Made by a program: the position numbers and the translations under genes
DNA from: Proteobacteria bacterium UBA4656
Lineage (GTDB): Bacteria; Pseudomonadota; Gammaproteobacteria; Xanthomonadales; Ahniellaceae
DNA: 6,829 bases
Direction: 5' to 3'
Assembly: GCA_002405525.1 (NCBI GenBank)
Contig: DHLY01000057.1
Location: 22,127-28,955, forward strand
Notes under the pieces: model-generated
What the model was told of the DNA's origin: nothing
Seen by the model: only the letters and a program-made list of their open reading frames with translations
Databases searched by the model: none
Part shown: positions 5,447 through 6,829 of the stretch, in pieces
Position numbering within the stretch: the first letter of the stretch is position 1
Layout: each line of letters starts with the position of its first letter

Positions 5447-6829
5447 TCAGGCGCCGCCGGCGTCGTTGGCAGGCGCCTCGAGCAGCCGGCGGGCGAGGCC
5501 CAGTGCGAGCTCCCGCTCGCCGTAGAACACCTCCCCGAGCTGCTGGCGTTCCAACAGTTCGGCCTCCTCCGCGCTGTGGGTGCGCACCAGGACTAGCAGC
5601 GCCGGGCGGAGCTGGCGGGCGGTCTGCGCGATGGCCCGGGCGGCCAGCATGTCCGGCGTCGCGACCACCAGCGCCGCGGCGTGCTGGACGTGCGCCTGCA
5701 CGAGCACCTCCGGTCGCGTGGCGTCGCCCAGGACCGCCGCGCGGCCGTTGCCCCGCAGGGCTTCGACGCGCGCGCGGTCACTGTCGACCACCACGTGGGC
5801 GCGTCCCGCTGCGGCGAGTTCGTCGCCCAGCTGCGCCCCGACCCGTCCATGCCCCACGATGACCACGTGCCCGCGCAGCGACTGCGCCGGGACCGCGTCG
5901 GGCAGCACCGCCAGCGGGTCTGCGAGGTCCTGCTCCGGTCCGGTGGCGGCGCCGTCGCGTGCCGCGAGGCGCGGCTTCAGCCGCTCCGCCAGCGAGAACA
6001 GCGCGCCGTTGAGGGCAATCGAGATCACCGCGCCGGCGACGACGAGGCTCATCACCGTGGCGTCGACCAGCCCCAGCGCCAGGCCGAGGCCGGCGAGGAT
6101 GAAGCTGAACTCGCCGATCTGGGCGAGGCTCACGCCCACCGTCAGCGCGGTGCGCCAGGGGTAGCGCAGCAGCCGCACCAGCAGGATCGCCGCGATGGTC
6201 TTGCCGACCAGGATCACGCCGACCACGGCCAGCAGCTTGCCGGGGGCCTCGACCACCACCTTCGGGTCGAAGAGCATGCCGACCGATACGAAGAACAGCA
6301 CGGCGAAGGCGTCGCGGAAGGGCAGGGATTCCTCCGCGGCACGGTGGCTGAAAGCCGACTCGCGCATCATCATCCCGGCGAAGAACGCGCCGAGCGCGAA
6401 CGACACGCTGAACAGCGCTGCCGCGCCGAAGGCGACGCCGATCGCCGCTGACATCACGGCGAGGGTGAACAGCTCGCGGTTGCCGGTGCGTGCCACCCAC
6501 CACAACAGGCGCGGGAGCAGTCGGCGACCGACGACCAGCATCACCACGAAGAAGGCAGCGACCTTCAGCAGCGTGGTGCCGAGCGTGGTCCACAGGCCTT
6601 CCGGGACCCCGCCGCCGCCGTCTGCCGCGAGCAGCGGCGCCAGCACCGGAAGCAGCACGAGCACGAGGACCATGACGAGGTCCTCGACGACGAGCCAGCC
6701 GACCGCGATCTTGCCGTCGCCGCCGTCGAGCAGGCCACGGGCCTCCAGCGCCTTCAGCAGGACCACCGTCGACGCCACCGACAGGCACATGCCGAACACG
6801 AAGCCGGTCCCCGTCGACCAGCCCCACCA
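5447..6829 (-). CDS. ybaL: YbaL/Kef-type cation:proton antiporter (CPA2 family) with RCK/TrkA-N domain, N-terminus cut off by the window edge
   Basis: The 460 visible residues are the C-terminal part of an inner-membrane monovalent cation:proton antiporter. E. coli YbaL has 558 residues, so about 100 N-terminal residues would lie beyond 6829. The frame is open to the edge, where WGWSTGTGF leads into the family segment SVASTVVLLKAL (17-28). The pair E49-D50 in GWLVVEDLVMVL matches the ion-exchange position occupied by Q-D in KefC. Several more hydrophobic helices follow, including ALFSVSFALGAFFAGMM and SLAQIGEFSFILAGLGLALGLV. The cytoplasmic tail begins near SLRGHVVIVGHGRVG, with the nucleotide-binding loop GHGRVG at 326-331 and an acidic VVDSD after beta-2, forming an RCK domain that senses NAD(H) or similar ligands. 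A KefB/KefC-like potassium efflux role is possible, but the STVVLL and VEDL motifs fit YbaL better. A GTG at 6797-6799 is internal, not the true start. Confidence 0.88.
   Translation of the reverse strand, partial: WWGWSTGTGFVFGMCLSVASTVVLLKALEARGLLDGGDGKIAVGWLVVEDLVMVLVLVLLPVLAPLLAADGGGGVPEGLWTTLGTTLLKVAAFFVVMLVVGRRLLPRLLWWVARTGNRELFTLAVMSAAIGVAFGAAALFSVSFALGAFFAGMMMRESAFSHRAAEESLPFRDAFAVLFFVSVGMLFDPKVVVEAPGKLLAVVGVILVGKTIAAILLVRLLRYPWRTALTVGVSLAQIGEFSFILAGLGLALGLVDATVMSLVVAGAVISIALNGALFSLAERLKPRLAARDGAATGPEQDLADPLAVLPDAVPAQSLRGHVVIVGHGRVGAQLGDELAAAGRAHVVVDSDRARVEALRGNGRAAVLGDATRPEVLVQAHVQHAAALVVATPDMLAARAIAQTARQLRPALLVLVRTHSAEEAELLERQQLGEVFYGERELALGLARRLLEAPANDAGGA

Noticed and set aside
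5681..6451. A 256-codon plus-strand frame opposite the antiporter gene
   Set aside because: His/Arg/Gln-rich antisense shadow of a gene with well-supported membrane helices and RCK motifs, and it has no start signals.
1..6829. Search for mobile, defence or other accessory systems
   Set aside because: Apart from the REP-like pair, I found no transposase, integrase, tRNA-linked attachment site, CRISPR array, restriction, toxin-antitoxin or retron-like element. Base composition looks even by eye.

Overview
The window is very GC-rich (roughly 70% by eye) chromosomal DNA with ordinary, tightly packed housekeeping genes. The organism is most likely a gammaproteobacterium of the Xanthomonadaceae/Lysobacteraceae type. 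This rests on three things: an AceK and a short bacterial phenylalanine hydroxylase occur side by side, a REP-like palindrome containing GAGCGAGCAACGCTC is present, and a TACACT-type -10 box sits directly against an ATG. The taxon is an inference, not a proof.

Layout: (1) 1-38, the last codons of an unknown upstream gene, overlapping by ATGA with (2) 35-967 (+), a beta-hydroxyacid dehydrogenase (3-hydroxyisobutyrate dehydrogenase / tartronate semialdehyde reductase superfamily). (3) 910-990, an inverted pair of REP-like palindromes that fills the gap between convergent genes and encodes the last residues of the dehydrogenase. (4) 1004-1894 (-), phenylalanine 4-hydroxylase phhA. (5) An 88-bp divergent promoter region. 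(6) 1983-3725 (+), isocitrate dehydrogenase kinase/phosphatase aceK, probably translated from a leaderless mRNA. (7) A 305-bp gap with two strong hairpins and then a promoter. (8) 4031-4927 (+), a lipoprotein carrying a class I SAM-methyltransferase fold. (9) A 9-bp-stem hairpin. (10) 5032-5445 (+), a small exported PPC-like beta-sandwich protein. (11) 5447-6829 (-), a YbaL/Kef-type cation:proton antiporter with a C-terminal RCK/TrkA-N domain, running off the right edge.

The genes do not form one pathway. AceK controls flux between the TCA cycle and glyoxylate bypass, PhhA feeds phenylalanine into tyrosine catabolism, and the dehydrogenase acts on small hydroxyacids, so the left half has a loose carbon-catabolism flavour. 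The right half encodes envelope and ion-homeostasis proteins. I see no phage, transposase, CRISPR array, toxin-antitoxin pair, RNA gene or other evidently new system. The points most worth a second look are the REP-derived C-terminus of the dehydrogenase, the leaderless aceK start, and the methyltransferase fold behind a lipoprotein signal.
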